From assembly GCF_002029255.1 (NCBI RefSeq), contig NZ_MZGT01000035.1:1-56675 (forward strand): DNA of 56,675 nt, read 5' to 3'. This document shows positions 1-9,664 of this stretch, piece by piece. The DNA comes from Clostridium chromiireducens. GTDB taxonomy: Bacteria > Bacillota > Clostridia > Clostridiales > Clostridiaceae. The position numbers and the translations under genes are program-made. The notes under the pieces were generated by a model that ran no database searches, was not told the origin of the DNA, and saw only the letters and a program-made list of their open reading frames with translations. How positions within the stretch are numbered: position 1 is the first letter of the stretch; the number at the start of each line of letters is the position of its first letter.

Positions 1-5
1 ATAAA

Positions 6-41
6 AGAGTATATATCTCTTTTATTAGAAATATATACTCT
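6..41 (-). terminator. Terminator of the polyamine operon
   Basis: An 11-bp perfect inverted repeat (AGAGTATATAT / ATATATACTCT) lies about 140 bases beyond the nspC stop codon. Read on the minus strand the stem is followed by TTTTAT. This fits a rho-independent terminator closing the polyamine operon. The stem is A/T-rich, so the call is moderate. Confidence 0.55.
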
Positions 42-183
42 CTCATTTTTGAAACTATTCGACATCTTATTATCCATTGAACAATTGATTCATTTTCGTC
101 TTTTAGAATATTATTATAAAACAATTTACATTTTTCCAAATAACGGATTTATACCACACTTCTTACTCTTTGATTGTATAAGA

Positions 184-1326
184 TTACGATAATCTAGATT
201 TAAAATCTTCATATCCGAATTCTTTTATTACTTCAACACCTTTTTCCTCGCTATACTTTACAATTGCAGGAAGATTAACTCCATTAAAGGTATTATTTTT
301 AACCATTGAATAAATAGCCATATCACAAAATACAAGCTTATCTCCTGGCTTTAATGGTTCCTTAAATGAATAATCCCCTATAATATCACCTGCAAGACAA
401 GTTGGCCCTCCAAATCTATAAGTGAATTCAAATTCATTTGGTTTCCCAGAATCTATAATATTAGGCCTATAAGGCATCGCAAGTACATCTGGCATATGAC
501 ATTCAGCCGATGTATCTAATATTGCTATATCCATTCCATTTTTCATTGTATCTAAAACTGTTGCTACTAAAAAGCCTGTATTTAAAGCAATGGCTTCACC
601 TGGTTCAAGATACACTTCTACACCATACTTATCTTTTATGAAGTTAATAGATCTTATTAGTGTCTCTAAATCATAATCTTCTCTAGTAATATGATGACCT
701 CCACCAAAGTTGATCCACTTCATTTTCTTAATGTACTTTCCAAACTTTTCATCTACTATTTTTATTGTACGTTCAAGAGTATCAGAATTTTGCTCACACA
801 TTGTATGAAAGTGTAATCCGTCTATTCCATCAAGCTCATCTTCTTCAAAGTTAGCTAAGGTAACTCCCATCCTTGAATTTTCAAAGCATGGATTATATAT
901 GTCTGTTTCTATCTCAGAATATTCCGGATTGATACGAATAGCACATTCAATTTTCTTTCCTTCATAGTTCTTAACCTTATCTTTATATTTTTTCCACTGG
1001 CTAAATGAATTAAATACTATATGATCACTATATTTCATTATTTCATCAAACTCGTCTTCCCTATATGCAGGTGCGTAAATATGTACTTCCTTACCCATCT
1101 CTTCATATCCAAGTCTAGCCTCATGCAAAGAACTTGAAGTAACACCTTTTAAATACTTCCCAATTAAAGGAAAAGTTGAGTACATTGAAAATGCCTTTGT
1201 TGCAAGTATAATATTTGCACCAGTTTCCCTTTGCACATAATCTAAAGTTTCTAAATTCTTCTTAATAAGCCTTTCATCAACCACATAACATGGTGAAGGC
1301 AACTTACTTAAATCTATATCTTTCAT
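184..1326 (-). CDS. nspC: Carboxynorspermidine/carboxyspermidine decarboxylase
   Basis: A PLP-dependent fold-III decarboxylase of 380 aa that removes CO2 from carboxyspermidine or carboxynorspermidine, the last step of the dehydrogenase/decarboxylase polyamine route. Visible signs are ATKAF near residue 44 (Schiff-base lysine), HFHTMCEQ near residue 175, GGGHH near residue 210 and a C-terminal DMAIYSMVKNNTFNG block typical of NspC. The length matches the family. The ATG is preceded by GGTG at 7 bases. It is the last gene of the polyamine operon, but a 383-bp inverted-repeat element separates it from the dehydrogenase, so its expression may depend on read-through. The sequence does not tell whether spermidine or norspermidine is the product. 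Confidence 0.93.
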   Translation of the reverse strand: MKDIDLSKLPSPCYVVDERLIKKNLETLDYVQRETGANIILATKAFSMYSTFPLIGKYLKGVTSSSLHEARLGYEEMGKEVHIYAPAYREDEFDEIMKYSDHIVFNSFSQWKKYKDKVKNYEGKKIECAIRINPEYSEIETDIYNPCFENSRMGVTLANFEEDELDGIDGLHFHTMCEQNSDTLERTIKIVDEKFGKYIKKMKWINFGGGHHITREDYDLETLIRSINFIKDKYGVEVYLEPGEAIALNTGFLVATVLDTMKNGMDIAILDTSAECHMPDVLAMPYRPNIIDSGKPNEFEFTYRFGGPTCLAGDIIGDYSFKEPLKPGDKLVFCDMAIYSMVKNNTFNGVNLPAIVKYSEEKGVEVIKEFGYEDFKSRLS

Positions 1327-1380
1327 TAAATCACCAAACCTTTTAATTATATTTTGCAGATAAACGGCCTAAGCTTAAAC

Positions 1381-1763
1381 TTATGTGATAACTTGCATAA
1401 AATCTCTTAAGTATTTGCTTACACCTGTCACTTCTTTTATAATTTATATCAAAGTATTTCAAGATTATTGCGGAATATATTCTTACCTTGAGTTGTGCTC
1501 AATATCAGAACTGGTAGGTACTCTTTTGTGCAGTGTTGCATTTAAAATATAGATGTATGGATTTCTTCAGTAAAAGTTGTTCAAAAATGCTAGTTCAAAA
1601 AGTGAGAACCCAAATTTTATATTTGGATTCTCGAACTTTCTCTTTGAGCGTTTACCTTTGAGGCTAGCATTTTTGTGCAACTTTTACTGTTAGAAATCCA
1701 CATCTATATTTTATAGCAACCGAAACAACAGAGTACCTACCAGTTCGGTTAGTTATCACATAA
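1381..1763. repeat. MITE-like 383-bp inverted-repeat element
   Basis: The ends are a perfect 13-bp inverted repeat (TTATGTGATAACT / AGTTATCACATAA). Inside lies a second, much longer one: GAACTGGTAGGTACTC at 1508-1523 matches the complement of 1731-1746. Pairing continues with few mismatches toward a centre near 1610-1640. It contains no convincing reading frame and fills the gap between the dehydrogenase and nspC. This is the build of a non-autonomous miniature inverted-repeat element. No transposase and no clear target-site duplication were seen. Confidence 0.75.
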
Positions 1764-1781
1764 TTAAGAAGTTTCGCAAGT

Positions 1782-2984
1782 TTATTTAACTAAAGTTGGA
1801 GCAAAATCTTCTTTCCATGGTAATCCCCATTTATTTAATTCTTCCATAAATGGATCTGGATCAAATTCTTCTACATTATATACTCCTGGTTTCTTCCATA
1901 AGCCTCTTAGGATTAAGCTTGCACCTATCATAGCTGGAACTCCAGTTGTATAAGAAATTGCTTGAGATCCAACTTCTTTATAACACTCTTCATGATCACA
2001 AACATTGTAAACATAATAAGTTTTGTCTTTTCCATCTTTTTTACCTTGGAAAATACATCCTATATTAGTTTTACCTTTTGTTCTTGGTCCAAGTGATGCT
2101 GGATCTGGTAAAACTGCTTTTAGGAATTGTAATGGTACTATTTGCTTTCCTTCAAATTCAATTGGTTCAATTGAAGTCATACCAACATTTTCAAGTACAT
2201 TTAAATGCGTTATATACTTTTGAGAGAATGTCATCCAGAATCTAATTCTCTTAATTCCTTTAATATTTATTCCTAAAGATTCTAATTCTTCATGATGTAA
2301 TAAATACATGTCCTTTGGTCCTATTTCTGGGAAATCATAAACTTTCTTTATTTCAAGAGGTTCTGTTTCTATCCATTTACCTTCTTCCCAATAACTACCT
2401 GGAGCCGTGATTTCACGAATATTTATTTCTGGGTTAAAGTTAGTTGCAAATGGATATCCATGGTCACCAGCATTAGCATCTAATATATCAATATAATTTA
2501 TTTCATCAAAATAATGTTTTTGAGCATAAGCACTGAATACCCCAGTAACACCTGGATCGAATCCGCTTCCAAGTAATGCAGTTAAACCTGCTTTTTCAAA
2601 TTTTTCTCTATATGCCCATTGCCACTTATATTCAAACTTAGCTGTATCAAGTGGTTCATAATTAGCTGTATCTACATAATGAACTTTTGTTTCTAAACAA
2701 GCATCCATGATTGTTAAATCTTGATAAGGAAGTGCAAGGTTTATTACAACTTCTGGTTTAAATTTATTTATAAGTGCTACTAATTCTGGCACATTATCAG
2801 CATCTACTTGAGCTGTATGTATTATAGTTTTAGTCTTTCCTTCTAATGAAGCCTTTATAGCATCACATTTTGATAATGTTCTACTAGCTATACAAATTTC
2901 CTCGAATACCTCTGAGTTTTGACAACATTTATGAATAGCAACGCTAGCAACACCACCAGCACCAATAATTAAAGCTTTTCCCAT
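1782..2984 (-). CDS. Carboxy(nor)spermidine dehydrogenase (saccharopine dehydrogenase family)
   Basis: An NADPH-dependent dehydrogenase of 400 aa. By family it condenses putrescine or diaminopropane with aspartate semialdehyde to give carboxyspermidine or carboxynorspermidine, the substrate of NspC. The N-terminus has a Rossmann loop GAGGVASVAIHKC (residues 8-20), and DTANYEPLD and GSGFDPGVTGVF are typical of this branch of the saccharopine dehydrogenase family. The ATG follows GGAGG at 8 bases. Its place between speE and nspC in a polyamine operon supports CASDH rather than a lysine-metabolism saccharopine dehydrogenase. The exact diamine used is not visible. Confidence 0.9.
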   Translation of the reverse strand: MGKALIIGAGGVASVAIHKCCQNSEVFEEICIASRTLSKCDAIKASLEGKTKTIIHTAQVDADNVPELVALINKFKPEVVINLALPYQDLTIMDACLETKVHYVDTANYEPLDTAKFEYKWQWAYREKFEKAGLTALLGSGFDPGVTGVFSAYAQKHYFDEINYIDILDANAGDHGYPFATNFNPEINIREITAPGSYWEEGKWIETEPLEIKKVYDFPEIGPKDMYLLHHEELESLGINIKGIKRIRFWMTFSQKYITHLNVLENVGMTSIEPIEFEGKQIVPLQFLKAVLPDPASLGPRTKGKTNIGCIFQGKKDGKDKTYYVYNVCDHEECYKEVGSQAISYTTGVPAMIGASLILRGLWKKPGVYNVEEFDPDPFMEELNKWGLPWKEDFAPTLVK

Positions 2985-3083
2985 TTTGATTCCTCCATTT
3001 TCTATAAAGTGAAACTTTTCAGTTGAAACTTATATTCCAACTGAATTTAGCAAACAATTTAATTCTATTATATAATAATTATT

Positions 3084-3938
3084 CTAATCAGTAAGTCCAC
3101 TTAACATATCTTTAACGTAAGTTGGCAATGCAAAGCAGCCTACATGAAGATCTGTATTATAGTATTTTGTTTTTATTCCTAATTTATTCCACGCCTCTGC
3201 ATTTAAATCCTTAATAGGATGGTATTTTTTTGAAGCAAATCCAAATAACCAATGTCCTGATGGATATGTTGGAATATGAGCTTGATATACCCTAATGATT
3301 GGAAAGAATTTTGTTATTTTTTCGTGAGCTTCTTTCATTGCAGCTGCATCATTATCATAGTATGGACTTTCATGTTGATTAACTAAAATTCCATCTTCTT
3401 TTAATGCTTTATAGCAATTCCCATAGAACTCCTTAGTAAATAATCCTTCCCCTGGTCCAAAAGGATCTGTAGAATCTACTATGATTAAATCATATTCGTT
3501 TTCCTTATCTCTTATAAATTTCAAGCCATCTTCATAAAATTTATTTACTCTTTTATCGTCAAGCATACATGCAGTTAGTGGAAAGTATTCCCTACAAACA
3601 TCAACAACTCTCTCATCAATTTCAACCATGTCTATTTTTTCAACTGAGTCATATCTTGCAAGTTCTCTTATTGTTCCACCGTCACCAGCACCTATAACTA
3701 AAACATTTTTAATATTTGGATTAGTCGCCATTGGTACATGAACTATCATATCATGGTAAATAAATTCATCTTTTTCAGTTACCATCATTAATCCATCTAG
3801 TGTGAAAAACCTTCCGAATTCCTTAGCTTCAAGTACATCTATTCTTTGGAATTCAGTTTTTTCAGTATGTATTTCCTTTTCAACTTTAATTGAAAATCTT
3901 ACATTTTCTGTATGTTGTTCTGTATACCATAACTCCAT
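3084..3938 (-). CDS. speE: Spermidine synthase (polyamine aminopropyltransferase)
   Basis: Transfers the aminopropyl group of decarboxylated SAM to putrescine, giving spermidine and methylthioadenosine. The 284-aa protein has the normal bacterial SpeE length. It shows the SAM-binding loop VIGAGDGGTIREL near residue 80, an acidic VEIDERVV and the catalytic block IIVDSTDPFGPGEGLF near residue 155. Its ATG comes directly after the stop of the decarboxylase gene and its Shine-Dalgarno (GGAGG) lies in the end of that gene, so the two are probably translationally coupled. The MTA formed could be recycled by the mtnN product encoded at 48 kb. Confidence 0.96.
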   Translation of the reverse strand: MELWYTEQHTENVRFSIKVEKEIHTEKTEFQRIDVLEAKEFGRFFTLDGLMMVTEKDEFIYHDMIVHVPMATNPNIKNVLVIGAGDGGTIRELARYDSVEKIDMVEIDERVVDVCREYFPLTACMLDDKRVNKFYEDGLKFIRDKENEYDLIIVDSTDPFGPGEGLFTKEFYGNCYKALKEDGILVNQHESPYYDNDAAAMKEAHEKITKFFPIIRVYQAHIPTYPSGHWLFGFASKKYHPIKDLNAEAWNKLGIKTKYYNTDLHVGCFALPTYVKDMLSGLTD

Positions 3939-5402
3939 TTACTTGTCCTCCACAATATTAATATTTTCAATTTTAGTATCTTCCGTTCCAGTTAAAAAAC
4001 AGCCTTTTTCTTTTGCATAACTTATATAATCCAATATTTCCTTTGTTATCTTTTCTCCCGGAGCAAGAATCGGTATTCCTGGTGGATAACACATAACAAA
4101 CTCAGCACATATTTTATCATTGCTTTCATTTAATGGAACTGAAGTTTTTTGCGAATAAAAAGCCTCCTGAGGAGTTAGTATAACTTCTGGGTCTATATAC
4201 TCATGATCAAACATTCCCATTTTATCTGTTGAATGTAATCTCTTAATCTCAGATAACGAAGATATCAATCTTTCGATCGCAAGGCTACGATCTCCAACAG
4301 AAATTATTGCTAAAATATTAGCAATATCCCCTAGTTCAATTTGTATACCATATTCATCTCTTAATAGGTCATATACTTCTATTCCAGCAAGACCTATTTC
4401 TCTAGTAAATACAGATAACTTTGTTGTGTCAAAGTCATAAACCGCGTCATTATCAATTAGTTCCTTAGAAAAAGCATAATAACCACCAATTTTATTAATT
4501 TCACCTCTAGCATATTCAGAAATTTCCTTCACCTTTTTGAAAATTTCTTTACCATGAAGCACAAGATCTCTTCTTGCCAAGTCAAGTGATGACATTAAAA
4601 GATACGAACCGCTTGTAGTTTGAGTCAAATTAATTATTTGACGAACATATCCAATTTGCAGGTCACAATTAAGCAATAAAAAAGAACTTTGAGTCAAAGA
4701 ACCACCAGTTTTATGCATGCTAACTGCTGCCATATCCGCTCCTGCAGCAACAGCTGACATTGGCATGTCTTCTCCAAAATAAAAATGCGTCCCATGCGCC
4801 TCATCTACTAGTACATACATTCCATTTTCATGAGCTAGTTTTGTTATTTCTTTTAAATTTGAGCAGATCCCATAATAAGTCGGATTATTAACGAATATCG
4901 CTTTTGCATCTGGGTTTTCTTTAATTGCTCTTTTTACATCTTCAACTGACATACCAAGTGGTATTCCAAGCTGCTTATTTGTACCTGGATTTATATAAAC
5001 TGGAATTGCTCCGCTAATTATTAAAGCATTTATAGCACTTCTATGCACATTACGAGGCATTATAATCTTTTCGCCTTTTTTACATACACTCATAACCATT
5101 GCCTGAACTGCTGAACTTGTTCCATTTACCATTAAGAATGCGTGTTTTGAACCAAATGCATCAGCTGCAAGCTCTTCAGCCTCTCTTATAACTGATACCG
5201 GGTGAATAAGGTTATCAAGTGGTTTCATTGAATTTACATCTACTGATAGACATTGTTCCCCCAGAAATTCCCTAAGCATATCATTTCCTCGTCCTTGCTT
5301 ATGTCCTGGTACATCAAATGGAACCACCCTAGCCTTTTTATATTCTACTAACGCTTCATAAATTGGTGCTCTTGAGTGGGATTCTTTATTCTTCATTTCC
5401 AT
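3939..5402 (-). CDS. speA: Orn/Lys/Arg decarboxylase, fold type I
   Basis: A PLP amino-acid decarboxylase of 487 aa, of the short Bacillus SpeA/YaaO type. N-terminal FDVPGHKQGRGN, VNGTSSAVQ, VDEAHGTHFYFG (cofactor Asp and His) and SMHKTGG with the Schiff-base lysine near residue 231 are all present. The C-terminal PGIPILAPGE motif is also typical. Known members use arginine, lysine or ornithine, and sequence alone does not decide. Since no agmatine-converting genes accompany it, ornithine or lysine decarboxylation is equally possible. Start ATG lies 5 bases after a GGGGGG ribosome site and 11 bases after the speD stop, inside the polyamine operon. Confidence 0.9.
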   Translation of the reverse strand: MEMKNKESHSRAPIYEALVEYKKARVVPFDVPGHKQGRGNDMLREFLGEQCLSVDVNSMKPLDNLIHPVSVIREAEELAADAFGSKHAFLMVNGTSSAVQAMVMSVCKKGEKIIMPRNVHRSAINALIISGAIPVYINPGTNKQLGIPLGMSVEDVKRAIKENPDAKAIFVNNPTYYGICSNLKEITKLAHENGMYVLVDEAHGTHFYFGEDMPMSAVAAGADMAAVSMHKTGGSLTQSSFLLLNCDLQIGYVRQIINLTQTTSGSYLLMSSLDLARRDLVLHGKEIFKKVKEISEYARGEINKIGGYYAFSKELIDNDAVYDFDTTKLSVFTREIGLAGIEVYDLLRDEYGIQIELGDIANILAIISVGDRSLAIERLISSLSEIKRLHSTDKMGMFDHEYIDPEVILTPQEAFYSQKTSVPLNESNDKICAEFVMCYPPGIPILAPGEKITKEILDYISYAKEKGCFLTGTEDTKIENINIVEDK

Positions 5403-5413
5403 TCATCCCCCCA

Positions 5414-6229
5414 TTAATATATATTAGTTCCACTAAAAATCTCAATCATCTCTTTCCTTAAGTTGTTTTCAATTTCAAGCCTTTGTTTTGGCCTAATTTC
5501 ATAAACATCTCTATTAAAAAGATAATTTTGAAGTTCAATTTCTTTAATTAACATTTTAGTATGAAATATATTCGATTGATATACATTTATATCCATTGCA
5601 TCGTATTTCTTCAAAGTGCCTTCATCAATATAATCTTGTATTGATGTTATTTTGTGATCAATAAACAGTTTCTTACCATCAACATCTCGAGTAAAGCCTC
5701 TTACACGATAATCTATTGTTATGATGTCTGAATCAAAACTTCCTATAAGATAGTTTAATGCATTTAAAGGAGAAACCTCTCCACAAGTGGCTACATCAAT
5801 ATCAACACGAAAAGTAGCAATTGAGTTATCTGGATGATACTCTGGGTAAGTATGCACAGTAACATGACTCTTATCTAAGTGACCTACAACAGTATCCCTA
5901 GTATTCAAAATGTCAATTTCACCTTTATTACAAGATGCATCTATTTCTTTGACTGCTAGAGTCTGCTCTGATACTAGAATAGTTACACTTGCTCCCTGAG
6001 GATCATAGTCTTGTTTTGAAATATTAAGTACATGTGCGCCAATACTTTCCGTTACATCACACAGAATTCTAGTAAGTCTTTCTGAATTGTATTGCTCATC
6101 AATATAAGCAATATAGTCCTTTTGCTCGCGCTCACTTTTTGCATAGCATACATCATAGATGTTAAAGCTAAGTGTTTTTGTGAGGTTGTTAAAGCCGTAT
6201 AACTTCAGCTTGTTTTCCAACCCTAACAT
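5414..6229 (-). CDS. speD: S-adenosylmethionine decarboxylase proenzyme, E. coli-type
   Basis: Supplies decarboxylated SAM to spermidine synthase. The 271-aa protein belongs to the long class (E. coli SpeD length), not the short Thermotoga/Bacillus class. The self-cleavage site is seen as [19 protein letters not shown]: cleavage between Lys and Ser (Ser121 here) would make the pyruvoyl group. A catalytic-type [20 protein letters not shown] block follows. I chose the ATG at 6229 (AAAGG at 5 bases) over the GTG one codon upstream, which is too close to the Shine-Dalgarno. It is the first gene of the minus-strand polyamine operon, and its product needs SAM made by metK. Confidence 0.95.
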   Translation of the reverse strand: MLGLENKLKLYGFNNLTKTLSFNIYDVCYAKSEREQKDYIAYIDEQYNSERLTRILCDVTESIGAHVLNISKQDYDPQGASVTILVSEQTLAVKEIDASCNKGEIDILNTRDTVVGHLDKSHVTVHTYPEYHPDNSIATFRVDIDVATCGEVSPLNALNYLIGSFDSDIITIDYRVRGFTRDVDGKKLFIDHKITSIQDYIDEGTLKKYDAMDINVYQSNIFHTKMLIKEIELQNYLFNRDVYEIRPKQRLEIENNLRKEMIEIFSGTNIY

Positions 6230-6418
6230 CACAACCTTTCTGGCATAAATTAAGTTCTATTTATCATACAACATTGACATTTTACTATATTATCTTTAAA
6301 AATGCTACTGTTTATGACAATATTTCTTTAATAGCTTTAATAAATTTATTTAAACTCGATTATACTCTGTTTTATTTTAAATTCCTCTGATTTCCTTTGC
6401 AAATAAATCAATATATCA

Positions 6419-7111
6419 TTAACTATTTTTTCTCATTGCTCTTTCTTTTACATATTGATTATATTCTTCTATAGAATAAATTTCTGGCTCTCTAACTTCT
6501 TCTAAGAAATGCGAAGCTTCAGCATCAGCATTGCTAAAAGCTAAAACTGATTTATACATTTCTATAGCTTTATTATAATCTCTATATTCATCCTTAGGTA
6601 CATACGCTCCCATATGCCATCTTATCATTAAACATTCTTCTAATGATAACTTAACAAATTGCTGAAGTAAAATTACACTTTTTTCTCCATGCCCTAGAGG
6701 GATCTTATCATCAAACTCATAAGATGCATACCCTATCCATTTTCCTGTCATCTCATCTTTTTTTAACCTCATAGTTTTTTCATAAAGGTTACATTTACAA
6801 AGATCATGTAAATATCCTGTTAAATACATCGTATCATTACTTAATCCTATCTTATACTGTTTATTTTTTTGGATTAGTAATTCAACTACATTATCGGAAT
6901 GATATGCGAGGCCTCCATCATAATTCGAATGAAATTTTGTAGATGCTGGTGCTGTAAAATAATCTGTTCTTTCCACAAGGTATTTTATTAATTCATCTAT
7001 TCCATCTCTTTTAATTGAGCTTAATCTTTCTATAATTTTATCTTTCAATTCTTGCATCTCTTGGTCTGCTTTCGCTTTCGTCAATTCCTTTAGGTCACGT
7101 AAATCACTCAT
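6419..7111 (-). CDS. HD-domain metal-dependent phosphohydrolase-like protein
   Basis: A 230-aa soluble protein of unknown substrate. The HD fold is suggested by GGLAYHSDNVVELLI (His near residue 70) and TGYLHDLCKCNLY (His-Asp pair near residue 107), plus HGEKSVILL and IRWHMGAYV as later metal or helix positions. The N-terminus is charged and helical (KELTKAKADQEMQELKDKI). ATG follows AAGGAGA at 8 bases. The next gene upstream (HAD) has its own terminator, so this is probably a single-gene unit. Substrate and role cannot be inferred from neighbours. Confidence 0.75.
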   Translation of the reverse strand: MSDLRDLKELTKAKADQEMQELKDKIIERLSSIKRDGIDELIKYLVERTDYFTAPASTKFHSNYDGGLAYHSDNVVELLIQKNKQYKIGLSNDTMYLTGYLHDLCKCNLYEKTMRLKKDEMTGKWIGYASYEFDDKIPLGHGEKSVILLQQFVKLSLEECLMIRWHMGAYVPKDEYRDYNKAIEMYKSVLAFSNADAEASHFLEEVREPEIYSIEEYNQYVKERAMRKNS

Positions 7112-7215
7112 TAATACATCTCCTTACATCGATTAAGTTCGTATAAATTTTATTTTTTTCCTATAAACATATATATTCATTATTTATGCTTACTTTATTA
7201 TTTTAACACTTTTAG

Positions 7216-7248
7216 AAAAAAACTCATATCATTATGATACGAGTTTCT
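7216..7248 (-). terminator. Terminator downstream of the HAD phosphatase
   Basis: AAACTC-TATCAT pairs with ATGATA-GAGTTT with one mismatched position. On the minus strand the stem runs into TTTTTTTCT. It lies about 110 bases after the HAD-phosphatase stop and gives a good rho-independent terminator. Confidence 0.75.
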
Positions 7249-7354
7249 AATAAAATATTCATTATAAACTTAATCCTTATTGGAACATATATTATACATT
7301 ATGTTATCCAATAAATATACTTTAATACATGATTAATCTTCTTGTGCCTTATAT

Positions 7355-7957
7355 CTAAATACTAATATTTAATTTTTCCAATTCTATTTGTAGATCTACT
7401 GGATTTTTTAACACAATTCCTTTTAATCCAAGTTTAATAGCTGCTTCAACATTTTCTTCCATATCATCAACAAAAACTGTTGAATCTATTTCTAATTTAT
7501 ACTTTTTTATAATTTTTTCATATATTTCTTTTTCTGGCTTTAGCAACTTTTCTTTATATGAAACTACACCACCGTTAAACAATTCAAATAAACCATACTT
7601 CTTATTTATATATTCAAATGCCGCTAAGTGAAAATTAGATAAGTAATAAACGTTATACTTTTTTTCCTTTAATTTTCTTAAGATATCCACACTGGTTTCT
7701 ATTTGTATCAACATTTCATACCAATTTTCTAACACCATGTTTAATAAATTTTCATTTTCAAAATTTCTAGAAACTATGTTCTTTATAGCTTCTTTTTCTG
7801 TGATTACTCCTCTATCAAGCATTGGCCATTCTTCGCTTTGAAAAATACATTTATATATTTCTTCTAATTTATCTTCACCAATTTTGGATTTAACATATGT
7901 TTTTGGATCAAACTCTAACATTACATTTCCTATATCAAATATTATATTCTTAATCAT
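7355..7957 (-). CDS. HAD-IA family phosphatase (YihX-like)
   Basis: A 200-aa haloacid-dehalogenase-type phosphohydrolase. Motif I is IIFDIGNVMLEF, where the second Asp of the usual DxD is Gly, as in the YihX-like 'GNV' subfamily. Motif II is YYLSNF, the lysine motif is in EKLLKPEKEIYEKI, and motif IV is FVDDMEENVEAA. A helical cap (residues 20-85) places it in subclass IA. YihX acts on glucose-1-phosphate, but the substrate here is not visible. I took the ATG preceded by GGGGGAG at 4-5 bases rather than the ATG 12 bases upstream. Confidence 0.85.
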   Translation of the reverse strand: MIKNIIFDIGNVMLEFDPKTYVKSKIGEDKLEEIYKCIFQSEEWPMLDRGVITEKEAIKNIVSRNFENENLLNMVLENWYEMLIQIETSVDILRKLKEKKYNVYYLSNFHLAAFEYINKKYGLFELFNGGVVSYKEKLLKPEKEIYEKIIKKYKLEIDSTVFVDDMEENVEAAIKLGLKGIVLKNPVDLQIELEKLNISI

Positions 7958-8092
7958 GTTCTCCCCCATTTACCCTTCTCATTAAATATCGGCATCTTTC
8001 TAATTTTTATGTTCAAAATCTAGTATTTATCTCACTTCTAAATTAACAACAATTTATCCATACCAATAATAATCTCTATATCAAAGTTTGAA

Positions 8093-8656
8093 TTAAAGAC
8101 CTATTGATTCAGCTACATCTCTCATTCCTAAAATAGTATTCTCTATGACTTTATCTAACTCCATATCAATCATTTTGCATCCATTCAAAATAACATCCCT
8201 ATCTACACCTGCTGCAAATCCTTTTGTCTTAAACTTCTTTTTTACTGATTTAACTTCTAAATCCATAACACTTTTTGAAGGTCTCATTAGTGCTGCTGCA
8301 CTTATAAGTCCTGTAAGTTCATCTATAGTATATAGCACCTTCTCTGCATTGCTTTCAGGCTTAATGTCCACAACTATATTGTATCCATGTGATGCCACTG
8401 CCCTAATATAACTTTCCGGGAAATTTTCTTCTCTCATTATTTCCTGAGATTTAACACAATGTTGATCTGGATACATTTCATAATCAATATCATGTAAAAG
8501 TCCTATCACTCCCCATAACTTTTCATCTTCACCATAAAGTTTTGCAAAATGTCTCATTGCTCCCTCTACTGCTAAGCCATGTTTTCTAAGTGCATCACTT
8601 TTATTATATTTACAAAGAAGATCCCACGCTTTTTCTCTATCTATTTTTTCTTCCAT
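8093..8656 (-). CDS. HD-domain protein (YedJ/HDIG-like hydrolase)
   Basis: A 187-aa HD-superfamily protein. Conserved positions are RKHGLAVEGAMRHFA (first His), GVIGLLHDIDYEMYPDQH (HD pair plus following acidic and His residues) and YIRAVASHGY (last His). The family is usually annotated as a putative metal-dependent hydrolase of unknown substrate. The start is the ATG with AAGGAGGT 8 bases upstream; a longer reading frame begins 28 codons earlier without a ribosome site. Neighbouring genes give no pathway context. Confidence 0.8.
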   Translation of the reverse strand: MEEKIDREKAWDLLCKYNKSDALRKHGLAVEGAMRHFAKLYGEDEKLWGVIGLLHDIDYEMYPDQHCVKSQEIMREENFPESYIRAVASHGYNIVVDIKPESNAEKVLYTIDELTGLISAAALMRPSKSVMDLEVKSVKKKFKTKGFAAGVDRDVILNGCKMIDMELDKVIENTILGMRDVAESIGL

Positions 8657-8821
8657 TATATAATACCTCCTTAAGATATATCTAGTTATGTTTTTATATA
8701 TCCTATTTAAATAAAATAATATCACTATAGTATTTTCCAATCAATATCCATTTTGGTAAATTCACTTACCCTTTCTATGTTAAGGCATATCAAGTATAAA
8801 AATTCAACTAATTTAACAACT

Positions 8822-8856
8822 AAATGCAGGTTTATTTAAACATACAACCTGCATTT
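8822..8856 (-). terminator. Possible terminator after the unknown membrane-anchored gene
   Basis: An 11-bp perfect stem AAATGCAGGTT / AACCTGCATTT begins at the stop codon of the 8855-9664 gene. On the minus strand it is followed by TTAGTTGTT, a weak U-tract, so termination may be inefficient. Confidence 0.55.
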
Positions 8857-9664
8857 ATTTCCAATGATCTTCATATTCTTTTTGCAATCTTTTAATTACC
8901 TTGTCTTCATCATACCTGTTATAAGGCCACATTTTAGTTTCTATCTTACATCTAACCCACTCGGCTTTTAAGTATATCTGTACAATTTTATCTATATCAC
9001 AATTTAAACATTCAATTTCACTTTCATAATTTATTATCATATAGTCAATTTCTTTAATCATTTGCTTAATTAATATTGAATCGCCCATGTAAGCCAGCTT
9101 AACTTCATTTTTTAATTCTAATAAACTTGGAGTTTCTGCCTTATTAATTGCTTCAATTTTTTTATTGCTTATGGCTATATTTAGAAGCTGCTCTAGTAAC
9201 TTCTTTTCAGTAATAACATCAATAACTTCTTTAAATTTATCAATGACTTCATTATCATTTTCTGCCTTGTTAACAGTGTTCTTGCAATAGTATGCTAACA
9301 AATAACTATTTAGTGCTGCCTTTAATGCATCCACCTTACATATTAACTGACAATCAAGGGTCCCTGTAAAATTCAATTGCATCTTTATTAAAGAAACAAC
9401 CCTTTCTAATTCCCTTCTAAATTCTATCTTATTTCTTCCATCTCTAGTTCTTACATATAAATTCGTTATGTTACTTAACTCCTTAAGACTTGAAATATGG
9501 GTTCTAAGTGTAGTTATCCATATTACTCTGAATCTCGTAATATTATTTATATAAAGTGTCTTTTTATTTTGAAATAAGTTTAATACCCCAGTTAAAAATG
9601 TAATTAATAAACCTATAAATGTAATTATATCGATTATTGCTAATTCTAATTCTCCTATTCTCAT
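8855..9664 (-). CDS. Uncharacterised membrane-anchored protein
   Basis: I do not recognise this 269-aa protein. Residues 8-32 form one hydrophobic helix (IIDIITFIGLLITFLTGVLNL), so it is probably anchored by its N-terminus. The rest is largely helical and rich in Lys, Glu, Asn and Ile, with likely coiled segments around residues 70-95 (RRELERVVSLIKMQL) and 210-235. No catalytic motif stands out. Start ATG follows AGGAGA at 5 bases. A stem-loop lies at its stop codon and the upstream neighbour is divergent, so it is likely transcribed alone. Confidence 0.7.
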   Translation of the reverse strand: MRIGELELAIIDIITFIGLLITFLTGVLNLFQNKKTLYINNITRFRVIWITTLRTHISSLKELSNITNLYVRTRDGRNKIEFRRELERVVSLIKMQLNFTGTLDCQLICKVDALKAALNSYLLAYYCKNTVNKAENDNEVIDKFKEVIDVITEKKLLEQLLNIAISNKKIEAINKAETPSLLELKNEVKLAYMGDSILIKQMIKEIDYMIINYESEIECLNCDIDKIVQIYLKAEWVRCKIETKMWPYNRYDEDKVIKRLQKEYEDHWK

